Assembly: GCA_965220055.1 (NCBI GenBank)
Contig: CBDCPE010000004.1
Span: 62,001 to 126,000, forward strand
Direction of reading: 5' to 3'
Length of the DNA stretch: 64,000 nt
DNA from: Bin87 sp965220055
GTDB taxonomy: Bacteria; Chloroflexota; Dehalococcoidia; Lucifugimonadales; UBA3495
Position 1 is the first letter of the stretch; every line of letters starts with the position of its first letter. Of the stretch, positions 1 to 8,391 are shown piece after piece. A program made the position numbers and the translations under genes. A model generated the notes under the pieces. That model ran no database searches and was not told the DNA's origin. It saw only the letters and a list, made by a program, of their open reading frames with translations.

Positions 1-20
1 CAGTGCGAGCAAGGCATTTC

Positions 21-49
21 TTGACTTTGACAAACCCCAACACTAGGAT
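21..49 (+). promoter_or_regulatory. Putative sigma-70-type promoter for rny
   Basis: TTGACT at 21-26 and TAGGAT at 44-49 are separated by exactly 17 bp, the preferred spacing. The pair lies about 50 bp ahead of the rny start, with a purine-rich GGGGGATCTG just before the ATG. This is a prediction from sequence only; no start site is known. Confidence 0.5.
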
Positions 50-102
50 AGGTTCAGGGCAAAATCTCCCGAGCTAACGCTCGGACGGAATGGGGGGATC
101 TG

Positions 103-1635
103 ATGCTAGAAATCGTCCTTGCCGTCCTGGCGGCAGCAGGGCTGGCAACAGGGATAGCAGCAGTGGTTTGGCTGCTGCTGTCAACCAAGAAAGGCGGAAA
201 CCAACTGGAACGCAGCCGAGAGGAGGCTGCTAACGCGGTCACCGTAGCCGAAGAGGAGAAGCGGAACATCCTCCTGCAGGCGCAGGAAGAGGCGCTGAAA
301 ATCCGCGAGGCCGGTGACAAGGAGATCACGGAGCAACGGCGCGAGCTCAACCGCATGGAGCGCCGTTACATCCAGCGAGAAGAACAGCTTGACCGCAAAG
401 TGGAGGGTTTGGAGCAGCAAGAGTCGGAACTGGAGGAACGGGAAACGCACGCCAAGTCCGAGTTGCAAAAAGCCGAGGACCTGAAACACCAGCACAACCG
501 GGAGCTGGAATGGATCGCATCGCTGTCAATTGACGAAGCGCGAGGCATCGTGCTGAAGCGCGGCGAAGAGGAAGCATCCCACGAACTGGCTCGCCGCTAC
601 TATGAGTTGGAGAAGGAACACCAAACCCGGGCTGACGACAACGCCCGACGCATCCTCACACTTGCCATAAATCGTCTTGCCACCGACGTGGTGTCGGAGA
701 GCACGACCTCTGTTGTTTCCCTGCCCAACGATGAGATGAAGGGTCGTCTCATCGGCCGTGAAGGACGTAACATACGGGCCTTGGAGGCCCACACCGGCGT
801 GGACATCATCGTTGACGACACGCCCGGAATAGTGACGCTATCCTGCTTTGACCCGGTGCGCCGGGAGATTGCCAGGCTGGCAATGACCCAACTGGTGAAG
901 GACGGGCGCATCCAGCCCACCCGGATCGAGGAAGCGGTCAACCGCGCGGAACGCGACATCGAAGAGACGATGTGGCGGGCGGGAGAAGAGGCCACCTTTG
1001 AGGTGGGAGTAAGCGGGCTGGACCCGGAGCTGATCAAGCTGCTGGGACGGCTCAAGTATCGCTACAGCTACGGCGAAAACGTGCTCACGCACTCGATCGA
1101 AGTTGGCCTACTGGCGGGAATGCTGGCGTCCGAGGTGGGCGCCAATGTGCAAACAGCACGGACCGGCGGCCTGCTGCACGACATCGGTAAAGCGTTGACA
1201 CACGAGATACCCGGGCCACACGCAGAGATTGGCTTCGACCTGACGACTCGCAACGGTGTCGGGTCGCTGGTATGCAACTGCGTGCTGGAGCACCACGACG
1301 ATGACCACACCAGCATCGAGTCGTTCCTGGTGGCTGCTGCCGACGGGATCAGCGCCGCTCGCCCTGGCGCGCGCAAGGAGTCAATCGAGCAGTACACGAG
1401 ACGGCTCAGGGAGCTGGAAGACATGGCCTACAGCTTCGACGGAGTGCAGCGGGCTTTCGCCATCCAGGCCGGCCGCGAGGTTCGGGTGATGGTCAGTCCC
1501 CTGGATGTGGACGACGTGGCCTGCGCCAGCCTGGCGAGGAACATCGCCGGCAAGGTGTCGAAAGACCTGCAGTTCCCCGGCCAGATCAAGGTTACGGTGA
1601 TCCGCGAAACCCGCGAGGAAAGCATCGCCAGATAA
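103..1635 (+). CDS. rny: Ribonuclease Y
   Basis: Membrane-anchored endoribonuclease that starts mRNA decay. The 510-residue chain has the family layout: an N-terminal membrane helix (about residues 3-27), a long charged coiled coil (about 35-185), a KH domain with the GREG loop at 218-221, and an HD phosphohydrolase domain with His330 and the HD pair at 359-360. The C-terminus keeps the family ending around FPGQIKVTVIRE. Length is normal for the family. The start follows a GGGGGA ribosome site, behind a 17-bp-spaced promoter. The next gene is a YmdB-type phosphoesterase, the same pairing as ymdA-ymdB of Bacillus, which supports the assignment. Confidence 0.96.
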   Translation: MLEIVLAVLAAAGLATGIAAVVWLLLSTKKGGNQLERSREEAANAVTVAEEEKRNILLQAQEEALKIREAGDKEITEQRRELNRMERRYIQREEQLDRKVEGLEQQESELEERETHAKSELQKAEDLKHQHNRELEWIASLSIDEARGIVLKRGEEEASHELARRYYELEKEHQTRADDNARRILTLAINRLATDVVSESTTSVVSLPNDEMKGRLIGREGRNIRALEAHTGVDIIVDDTPGIVTLSCFDPVRREIARLAMTQLVKDGRIQPTRIEEAVNRAERDIEETMWRAGEEATFEVGVSGLDPELIKLLGRLKYRYSYGENVLTHSIEVGLLAGMLASEVGANVQTARTGGLLHDIGKALTHEIPGPHAEIGFDLTTRNGVGSLVCNCVLEHHDDDHTSIESFLVAAADGISAARPGARKESIEQYTRRLRELEDMAYSFDGVQRAFAIQAGREVRVMVSPLDVDDVACASLARNIAGKVSKDLQFPGQIKVTVIRETREESIAR

Positions 1636-1703
1636 GCGCCCGGCTGGGATTAATCTACGCAACCAGAAGGGGCGGCCATGAGTCGCCCCTTACGGATGAT
1701 GTT

Positions 1704-2480
1704 ATGCGAGTGTTGATGATTGGGGACATAATCGGGAAGCCGGGACGCAGCGCCCTGGCTGAATTGCTGCCCGAGCTGCGCCGCGAACTAACTATCGACC
1801 TGGTCACGGCCAACGCGGAGAACACGGCCGGCGGGTTCGGCCTGACCCCCAAGACAGCCAACGCGCTGTTGCAGGCGGGCGTTGACGTGATGACCTCGGG
1901 CAACCACATTTGGGACAAGAAAGAGATCCTGCCCCACATGGAGGAGCTGCCCCTGCTGCGGCCGGCGAACTACTACGGCGCGCCGGGACGGGGCTGGATG
2001 ATGTTCGGCGACGTGATGGTGCTGAACCTGCAGGGGCGGGTGTTCATGCCGCCCATCGACTGCCCGTTCCGGGAGGCCGACAAGCGGTTGGCGGAGGCAG
2101 AAAGCGAGCTAGGGTTCGCGCCGAAAACGGTGGTGGTGGACTTCCACGCCGAAGCCACATCGGAAAAGCAGGGCCTGGCCTGGTACCTGGACGGCAGGGT
2201 GAGCGCGGTGGTGGGCACGCATACGCACGTGGCGACTGCGGACGCGCGCATCATGCCGGGCGGGACGGCTTACGTGAGCGACCTGGGCATGACGGGACCG
2301 CAGGACTCGGTGATCGGCACCGAGGTCGCGCCGGTGCTGGAGCGGTTCAGGACTGGACTACCGCAGCGGTTCGAACCGGCGAAGGGGGCGTGCATATTGA
2401 ACTCCGTGCTGATCGACATCGACAACGACACGGGGCACGCCACGGACATAGTGCGGATCGACCGCAGAGTTGACGCATAA
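1704..2480 (+). CDS. YmdB-family metallophosphoesterase (TIGR00282)
   Basis: 258 residues, full length for the family. Metal-binding motifs of the calcineurin-like fold are in order: GDIIGK with Asp8, NAEN with Glu39 and Asn40, GNHIWD with Asn67-His68, VVDFHAE, and VGTHTHV. In Bacillus YmdB is a cyclic-nucleotide phosphodiesterase that affects motility and biofilm and is encoded beside RNase Y. Here it lies 68 bp downstream of rny on the same strand, so co-transcription is likely. The exact substrate in this organism is not known. Confidence 0.92.
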   Translation: MRVLMIGDIIGKPGRSALAELLPELRRELTIDLVTANAENTAGGFGLTPKTANALLQAGVDVMTSGNHIWDKKEILPHMEELPLLRPANYYGAPGRGWMMFGDVMVLNLQGRVFMPPIDCPFREADKRLAEAESELGFAPKTVVVDFHAEATSEKQGLAWYLDGRVSAVVGTHTHVATADARIMPGGTAYVSDLGMTGPQDSVIGTEVAPVLERFRTGLPQRFEPAKGACILNSVLIDIDNDTGHATDIVRIDRRVDA

Positions 2481-2545
2481 CGAGCAAAGCACGCACTGAT
2501 ACGAGCATCCACCGATACGGGAGACCACGGAAACGGGGAGATCTG

Positions 2546-3418
2546 ATGGCTATTTCTGTTGACCTACACATGCACACAACAGCGTCGGACGGGCGACTGA
2601 CGCCGACCGAGCTGGTCGAGTTGGCCGCATCGAAGGGACTGCGGACGATTTCCGTGAGCGACCACGACACCACGGCAGGGCTGGAGGAGGCGCAGAGGGC
2701 AGTGGACCGGGTCCCCGGCATGCGGCTGATTCCAGGCATCGAGCTGGGCTGCGACGTGCCGGGGGGCGAAGTGCACATGCTGGGGTACTTCATGGACGTG
2801 AGCGACGCCGGATTCCAGGAGACGCTGGCGGGTTTCCGCGAGGGCCGGCTGGCGCGCGGCGAGGGAATGGTCCAGAAGCTGGCTAAGTTTGGGATGCATA
2901 TCGAGTGGGAGCGGGTGCTGGAGATAGCCGGCGACGCCTCGGTGGGGCGGCCGCACGTGGCGCAGGCACTGGTTGAGGCGGGATATTTCTCGGAGTCATC
3001 CGAGGCGTTTCGAGAGTACCTGGGACGCAACGGGAAAGCATACGTGGAACGGTCCAAGCTGACCCCGCAGGAGGCGGTGAAGCTGCTGAATGACGTGGGC
3101 GGCGTGGCAGTGTTCGCGCACCCGTGGTTCGAGAGGCGGGGCAACGAGCCGCAGCCGGAGCAGTCGCTGATCGAGACGGTGGAGGAGCTGAAGGCGGCGG
3201 GCCTGCACGGCATGGAAGTACATTATGCGATGTACGACGAGGCTACGGTGGACTGGCTGGCGGACGTGGCGCGCGCGTACGACCTGATCCCCTGCGGCGG
3301 GAGCGACTATCATCACAGCGGGAACTCGCGGGAGCCACTGCCCGGCATCAACGGGCCGCCCATGGAAACGGTAGAGCGGCTTCAGGACGCCGCCCGGCAG
3401 CTGGCGTCGCGCCGGTAA
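2546..3418 (+). CDS. PHP-domain metal-dependent phosphoesterase
   Basis: 290 residues with the PHP signature: DLHMHTTASDG (His8, His10, Asp15), SDHDT (Asp39-His40), a FAHPW segment and GGSDYH near the C-terminus. Closest known types are the YciV/TrpH group, which includes RNase AM and nucleoside 3',5'-bisphosphate phosphatases, so a role in nucleotide or RNA 5'-end processing is reasonable and fits the RNase Y/YmdB neighbours. A GGGGAGATCTG ribosome site precedes the ATG. The substrate cannot be set from sequence. Confidence 0.88.
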   Translation: MAISVDLHMHTTASDGRLTPTELVELAASKGLRTISVSDHDTTAGLEEAQRAVDRVPGMRLIPGIELGCDVPGGEVHMLGYFMDVSDAGFQETLAGFREGRLARGEGMVQKLAKFGMHIEWERVLEIAGDASVGRPHVAQALVEAGYFSESSEAFREYLGRNGKAYVERSKLTPQEAVKLLNDVGGVAVFAHPWFERRGNEPQPEQSLIETVEELKAAGLHGMEVHYAMYDEATVDWLADVARAYDLIPCGGSDYHHSGNSREPLPGINGPPMETVERLQDAARQLASRR

Positions 3419-3460
3419 AGCGCGACCGGGGCTGAAGATGGCAACTGTGGAGTTGCCAAC

Positions 3461-4177
3461 ATGTTGGGGGATACAGCAACGCTGATCGGCCTGTGGGTAG
3501 TTGCGTACCTGATCGGGGCGGTTCCAGTATCGTATCTGCTGGGCCGGGCGTTGGGCGGGATCGACCTGCGGCAACACGGCAGCGGGAACGTGGGTGCGAG
3601 CAACCTGGCCAGCCAGATGGGAAAGAAGTGGTGGCTGCCAACTGCTGCCATAGACATAGGACGGGGCGCAGGGCCGATCTTGGTTGGACAGTACGCCCTG
3701 GGACTGGGAGACGCGTGCTGGTGGCTGATGCTGACGCCGCTGTTCACGATTTTGGGCAACAACTGGTCGCCGTTCCTGCGCTTCACGGGGGGCCGGAGCG
3801 TTGGCGCCTGGGCCGGCGGGCTACTGGGACTGTCACCGCCGTTTTTCGCGGTGGGGTTGGTGTTATACATCCTGGGCTGGCGGGTGACACGGCGGTCGGC
3901 GGAATGGCTGCTGGCGGTGATGGTCGCGCTTCCGGTGATAGCGATAGCGTGGCCGGAAAGGTGGCTGCTGGTTGGCGGCAACGAGCAGCTAGCCGGGTTC
4001 GCGGCGGCGGGAGCGGCGCTGATCCTGATCAAGCGAGTGGCGTCCAACGGGCAGCCGGCGCCGGCGGGCGTGTCACGAGGCACGGTGATTTTCAACCGGC
4101 TGCTGCGTGACCGGGACATCGCGGACCGGGAGGAATGGCTCGCGCGCGCCGCCGAGTACAGAAATAATGCAGGGTAG
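3461..4177 (+). CDS. plsY: Glycerol-3-phosphate acyltransferase PlsY-like
   Basis: Polytopic membrane enzyme of phospholipid synthesis that moves an acyl group from acyl-phosphate to glycerol-3-phosphate. The family motif GSGNVGASN is at 40-48 and about six hydrophobic segments are visible. The second motif is unusual: the typical GH...P...GGKG region reads GNNWSPFLRFTGGRS at 99-113, so the usual His is Asn and the usual Lys is Arg. At 238 residues it is somewhat longer than the roughly 200-residue norm. It is either a divergent active PlsY or a paralogue with altered chemistry. Confidence 0.8.
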   Translation: MLGDTATLIGLWVVAYLIGAVPVSYLLGRALGGIDLRQHGSGNVGASNLASQMGKKWWLPTAAIDIGRGAGPILVGQYALGLGDACWWLMLTPLFTILGNNWSPFLRFTGGRSVGAWAGGLLGLSPPFFAVGLVLYILGWRVTRRSAEWLLAVMVALPVIAIAWPERWLLVGGNEQLAGFAAAGAALILIKRVASNGQPAPAGVSRGTVIFNRLLRDRDIADREEWLARAAEYRNNAG

Positions 4178-4321
4178 CGACCGGTGGACACCCAGCGTGT
4201 TGTCGCCCGCGAAGTGGGGGCATCCGGTTGTGCCGGAGTCGTTACCGCGGCAGGGGAATTGCCACGGCGTCGCGCCTCCGCGCATTGACAAAGCAGGCAG
4301 GATCCAAGGGATAATGAAGGT

Positions 4322-4831
4322 ATGGCCGAACAACAAGCCGAACAACAGGTTATGACGTGCCACTGGCATACGGCGGTGCCGACGGGGTTGTCGTGCAGCC
4401 AGTGCCAGCGGCCGATGTGCACGCAGTGCCTAGTGCAGGCGCCGGTAGGTATCCGATGCCGCGAGTGCGGGAAGGCGACGCCACTGCCGACTTTCGACGT
4501 GCGTCCGGCGAACTACGCCAAAGCGCTGGTCGCGGCCGGAGTGATCGGCGTGCTCGGAGTGGTCCTGTCGCTAACGCTGCTGTTTTTCACCGGAACGCGA
4601 CTGATAGCGTTCCTGATCACACCCCTGGTGGTGGGTTATGCGGCGGGAGAGATCATCAGCCGGGTGGTCAACCTGAAACGGAGCAAGGCGCTGATGTACA
4701 TTGCCGGCGGGACGGTGGTGGTCAGCACGCTAATCGGGATGATCCTGACGGGAGGGCTGGTGTTGACCCTGTGGGGGATCCTCGCGCTCATCGGCGGGGT
4801 GCTGTTAGCCATCGGGCGGGTGAGGCTGTAG
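4322..4831 (+). CDS. B-box zinc-finger membrane protein
   Basis: 169 residues. The N-terminal 50 hold a B-box-like cluster (Cys13, His16, Cys25, Cys28, Cys33, Cys36, Cys46, Cys49), which should bind two zinc ions. It is followed by three or four hydrophobic helices (about 60-169). The same zinc module is found at the N-terminus of some bacterial rhomboid proteases, but no rhomboid Ser/His motif is seen here. Function unknown; a membrane-tethered protein-interaction role is only a guess. Confidence 0.75.
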   Translation: MAEQQAEQQVMTCHWHTAVPTGLSCSQCQRPMCTQCLVQAPVGIRCRECGKATPLPTFDVRPANYAKALVAAGVIGVLGVVLSLTLLFFTGTRLIAFLITPLVVGYAAGEIISRVVNLKRSKALMYIAGGTVVVSTLIGMILTGGLVLTLWGILALIGGVLLAIGRVRL

Positions 4832-4907
4832 GGGCAGACGAGACTACCGCGTTTGGCGCGCGATGACACCAGCGGGGAACGCGCAGCAGCGTGAGCGCTA
4901 CCGCGGG

Positions 4908-5408
4908 TCAGTCGGTCTGCTCGGCTGGCCCGAGCTCCCGCCAGAGGCGTTGGACGGTGTCGCGGGTCACGCCAGCGGGGAAGCCGCGGCGCTGGAGGTA
5001 GTCCCACATCCTGCGTCGGAAGGTCTCATAGGGAACCGGGTCGCCGGACAGCCAACTACGGGAGCGGCGTTCCCCGGCGCGAAAAGCAGCGTCGGTTTCG
5101 TCGAGGCCCACCAGGGCATCGTCGATGAGGTCTTCGGCAATGCCCTTGGTCCTAAGTTCGCGCCGGATCAGAAAGGCGCCGCGAGGTTTACGGCGATCAC
5201 GGCTACTGCGCCACTGGGTGGCGAATTCTGCGTCGTCGAGATAGCCGTAGCGTTTCAGAGAGGCAAGGACCTGTTCGACGACGTGCTGGTCGAAATCGCG
5301 GCCGACGCGGCGGCGCACCTCCGCGACAGTACGCGGCTTGAAGCTGACGTAGCGCAGGGCGACCTGTAGGGCGTCGGGGTAGGAACCCGACTTCTCAGGG
5401 GTGTTCAT
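4908..5408 (-). CDS. recX: Regulatory protein RecX
   Basis: 166 residues of helical RecX repeats: an N-terminal ALRYVSFKPRTVAEVRRRV segment, the GYLDDAEFA motif, and RKPRGAFLIRRELRTKGI. RecX binds RecA filaments and limits their growth. It lies 255 bp downstream of recA on the same strand, the classic order. The gap between them holds a dispersed repeat, so expression may be partly uncoupled from recA. Confidence 0.92.
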   Translation of the reverse strand: MNTPEKSGSYPDALQVALRYVSFKPRTVAEVRRRVGRDFDQHVVEQVLASLKRYGYLDDAEFATQWRSSRDRRKPRGAFLIRRELRTKGIAEDLIDDALVGLDETDAAFRAGERRSRSWLSGDPVPYETFRRRMWDYLQRRGFPAGVTRDTVQRLWRELGPAEQTD

Positions 5409-5472
5409 GCCGTCACGCTAAGGCGAGTGGTCCCGCACCGTTGCAGGCAGGCGAAGTACGTTGCGCTCATCG

Positions 5473-5548
5473 AGATTGCCACGTCGCTTCGCTCCTCGCA
5501 ATGACGGGTTGGGCGGCGCTTGTCGCAATGACAGATGGGCCGACGCTC
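5473..5548. repeat. Dispersed gcaatgac-type intergenic repeat, copy 1
   Basis: The segment has the phrase GAGATTGCC...CGCTTCGCTC...CGCAATGAC followed by a second CGCAATGACAG unit, between recA and recX. A close relative is at 57750-57827. These repeats give open reading frames with a CERSEA-like phrase that are not real genes. Confidence 0.6.
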
Positions 5549-5663
5549 CGCGCATAGTTCGACTGGCGGCGCTTCAAATGCACGGCTTGTTGAATGGCTG
5601 CGGGTATGCAGCCCTTCGGCAGGCCCAGTACGAGCGGGGCTGCGGGCACGCACGTTGGTGCGG

Positions 5664-6779
5664 TTAATTCGGGCTGACGGAGTTGGGGTCGGCGACATAG
5701 GCGGCAGCAGCAGCGTCACCGGCGGCGGCGGTTCCGTTCAGGTGGCCGTTGGCCTCGCCGTCGACGGGGTCTTCGTCACCGCGGATGAGGGCCTCGATCT
5801 CGTCGGAGATTTCGCTGTGCTCCAAGAGGAAATTCTTGGAGTTCTCTCGGCCCTGGCCGAGGCGGGTTTCGCCGTAGGAGTAGAAAGCACCGGCCTTCTT
5901 GATGATGTTCTGGTTCACGCCGATGTCGATCAGGTCACCCACCTTGCTGATGCCCTGGTTGAACATTATGTCGAATTCGGCGACGCGGAAGGGCGCGGCG
6001 ACCTTGTTCTTGACGATGCGGGCGCGGACGCGGCTGCCGATGATCTCGGACCCCTGCTTCAGCGACTCGCTGCGGCGGAGGTCGATACGGACGGAACTGT
6101 AGAACTTGAGGGCGCGGCCGCCGGGGGTGACCTCGGGGCTACCGTAGCTGACGCCGATCTTCTCGCGGATCTGGTTGATGAAAACGACGGCGGTGCGGGA
6201 GCGATTGATGGTGGAGGTGAGCTTGCGCAGGGCCTGGGACATCAGGCGGGCCTGCATGCCGACATGGACGTCGCCCATGTCGCCTTCGACTTCGGCCTGG
6301 GGGACCAAGGCGGCGACGCTGTCGATGACCACGGCATCGACGGCGCCAGAGCGGACCAACTGCTCGGTGATGTCCAGGGCCTGCTCGGCGGAGTCGGGCT
6401 GGGAGATGAGCAGGTTGTTCAGGTCGAGGCCGCAGGCGGTGGCGTAGTGGGGGTCGAGGGCGTGTTCAGCGTCGATGTAGGCGGCAAGACCGCCCATGCG
6501 CTGGGTCTCGGCCATGATGTGGATGGCGAGGGTGGACTTGCCGGCCGATTCCCCGCCGTAGATCTCGGTAACGCGGCCACGGGGCAGACCACCGACGCCC
6601 AAGGCCAGGTCCAAGGACAGCGAGCCGGTGGGGATGACGTTGGTGATGAGGTGGGCGACCTGTTCGTCGCCGCGCATCACCGCTCCCTTGCCGTGGTCCT
6701 TTTCGATGCGGCCCAGGGCAACTTCCAAAGCGGCCAGCTTGTTCTTATCGAGATTCAGGGTTTCGGGGTTGATTGCCAT
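5664..6779 (-). CDS. recA: Recombinase RecA
   Basis: 371 residues, catalysing ATP-dependent strand exchange and LexA-type co-proteolysis. Walker A reads GGESAGKST at 75-83 (most RecA have GPESSGKT), followed by the MAW/Walker B region AVVIDSVAALVPQAE and the L2 stretch INQIREKIGVSYG. The start is placed at the Met of MAINPETLN because GGGAG lies upstream and the region before it has no conserved sequence; the frame stays open for 22 more codons. Preceded by a predicted promoter and followed by recX. Confidence 0.97.
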   Translation of the reverse strand: MAINPETLNLDKNKLAALEVALGRIEKDHGKGAVMRGDEQVAHLITNVIPTGSLSLDLALGVGGLPRGRVTEIYGGESAGKSTLAIHIMAETQRMGGLAAYIDAEHALDPHYATACGLDLNNLLISQPDSAEQALDITEQLVRSGAVDAVVIDSVAALVPQAEVEGDMGDVHVGMQARLMSQALRKLTSTINRSRTAVVFINQIREKIGVSYGSPEVTPGGRALKFYSSVRIDLRRSESLKQGSEIIGSRVRARIVKNKVAAPFRVAEFDIMFNQGISKVGDLIDIGVNQNIIKKAGAFYSYGETRLGQGRENSKNFLLEHSEISDEIEALIRGDEDPVDGEANGHLNGTAAAGDAAAAAYVADPNSVSPN

Positions 6780-6816
6780 TGTTGGTCTCCCGCACGGCTG
6801 GTTTGGACTTACAGAA

Positions 6817-6845
6817 AGGTTAGCACGCACGTTCCATTCATGCAA
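6817..6845 (-). promoter_or_regulatory. Putative recA promoter with degenerate LexA-like site
   Basis: On the minus strand TTGCAT (6840-6845) and TAACCT (6817-6822) are 17 bp apart. The spacer holds GAAC-N4-GTGC (6823-6834), one base away from the GAAC-N4-GTTC box of Gram-positive LexA. SOS control of recA is plausible but the match is weak. Confidence 0.35.
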
Positions 6846-6905
6846 TGGAGTAATGTCATTATTTTTGCGGGATTTACGGGGCGCACGGCCCCCGGGCTAG
6901 AAGTC

Positions 6906-7136
6906 TCAATAGCCGCCTTCAAATCCGATGGTGACGACGCCGTTTTCGACGATGATGGGGGTGATCCGCTCACCGCCGGAGAGCTCGAGGAGAGCAGGCA
7001 CCTGGTCGGGCTGCTTGGAGACATCGATTTCAGTGTAGGCCACGCGCTGGCGGCGGTAGTGCATCTTGGCCTGCGCGGAGAAGGGGCAGTCGGGGTGGGT
7101 GTAGAGGATGATCTCGGTCTGGTTGGTGGTAGTCAA
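6906..7136 (-). CDS. Glutaredoxin-like protein, Cys form of the UXX-star family
   Basis: 76 residues with a TTG start, chosen because AGGAG lies exactly 6 nt before it and similarity begins at TEIILYTHPDC. The redox motif reads CPFS, and the TPIIVENG and VGFEGG-like endings match small glutaredoxin-like proteins that in some bacteria carry selenocysteine at the first position. Here the codon is TGC, so it is an ordinary cysteine protein. It probably works as a monothiol reductase. It lies upstream of recA on the same strand, 126 bp away; no functional link is clear. Confidence 0.7.
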   Translation of the reverse strand: MTTTNQTEIILYTHPDCPFSAQAKMHYRRQRVAYTEIDVSKQPDQVPALLELSGGERITPIIVENGVVTIGFEGGY

Positions 7137-7256
7137 TTTACGCTCCTGTAAATCACTTTGGGCGACAGGACAACGTGGCGCGCCATGGGGATGCCCAATT
7201 TTACGCAGGGGTGGGGGATAACGCAACGAAGGGGGATGACGGTCAGGGTCTTTCGA

Positions 7257-8391
7257 TTATTGGAGTGGAGCGCCGATCAAAGCTGGCGGATGTGATGGGT
7301 GGACGGCGAAACGGCGTAAGGCAGCCGCGATATTGGGTTCTCCAGCCAATTGGAACAGACTGACGGTCAGGTTGCGCCGGGCCGCCATGACCTGGGGAGC
7401 CGAACCGGTGCGTACCTGAGAACGGTCTTCGTCGAAGGTAACGTCTCTTACCCAGTGCACTCGGTTCTCGATGCCCCAGTGTCCTCGCCACAAGGCAAGG
7501 AGCCTTTGGTGGCTGGCTTCCTGGCGCGGCAGGCTTCCTGGCGCGGCAGGCTGGTTACGGCATAGGCCAGTTCTCGACGGGTGGAGTTCTTGCGGCGGAC
7601 GACGCGCTCCAGTCGGCATACCCGAGACAGGTGCGGCCAATCACTGTAGCCCACCAGAACAGCTGAAACCCCCAGCCGTCGCTGCTCCACCCGACCACCG
7701 TGCTGGTCAACTTGCATCGCTTGGGGTTCTTCCTCCGGTTCCGTCTCCCAAATGGCCGTGATGTCAGGTAACAAGGTGGGCTGGTTACCCTTCACCGCGA
7801 AGAAGTAGTGCCCCCTTGCGCCACCACCCGCTGACATACCACCCGCTGGGTGAACTGGGCATCGCCAGTTGCCACCAGACCCTTCAGGTCAAACTGCCCC
7901 AGCAGACCCGCTACCGCATCCAGCTCATTCTTCTGCTCCCCCACCGCCTGCTGCCCCACCACGACCCCAGCCTGATGAGCATATGCCGCCACCAGATGTA
8001 CCCCAGGCAACCGATCGCCGTGCATGCCCCGCAATGCTTTCCCATCAATGGCCACCGCCTCACCTTCCGACAAACCACGCGCTTGCAGCCATTGCCCCAA
8101 CGCCTGCTCGAAGGCCTCCCGATCCAATCTGCTGAACACCTGATGCCGCGTGGACACGCACGGCGTCCGCTCCCGAGTGAACCCCAAAGCCTGGGACACT
8201 TCCCGGCCCTGGTCCCGTCCCCACTGGCTGATGGCGTACAGACGGGGCGCTCCGCACCGCATGGCGCACACTGCCAATCCTAAAATCGCCCCCAACGGAT
8301 GTCGCTTCCCGTGGGCACTGCGCGGGTCCGGCAACCGGCCCAACATCTCGATCAGCGACGAACCAACTTCCGGTCCTTGCCCTTGTCCCAT
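7257..8391 (-). pseudogene. Broken ISAs1-family transposase
   Basis: Three frames together give a full ISAs1 transposase: N-terminal part ending GDAQFTQRVV, a middle part with HYFFAVKGNQPTLL, and a C-terminal part with LWRGHWGIENRVHWVRDVTF. The first break is in a run of five G near 7811-7815 (six would restore the frame). The second is an exact 17-bp tandem duplication, 7515-7531 and 7532-7548; removing one copy restores the frame. Two independent lesions make it a pseudogene unless the G-run is a sequencing error. Confidence 0.88.
7515..7548. repeat. 17-bp tandem duplication, two exact copies
   Basis: GGCTTCCTGGCGCGGCA occurs twice head to tail inside the ISAs1 transposase and shifts its frame. 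It is one of six short tandem duplications in the IS cluster. Confidence 0.95.

Noticed and set aside
6906..7136. Selenocysteine in the glutaredoxin-like protein
   Set aside because: The first active-site codon is TGC, not TGA.
5535..7151. 538-residue plus-strand frame opposite recA
   Set aside because: It mirrors the recA codons on the other strand and has low-complexity Gly/Val/Asp composition with no family motifs; recA is certain.
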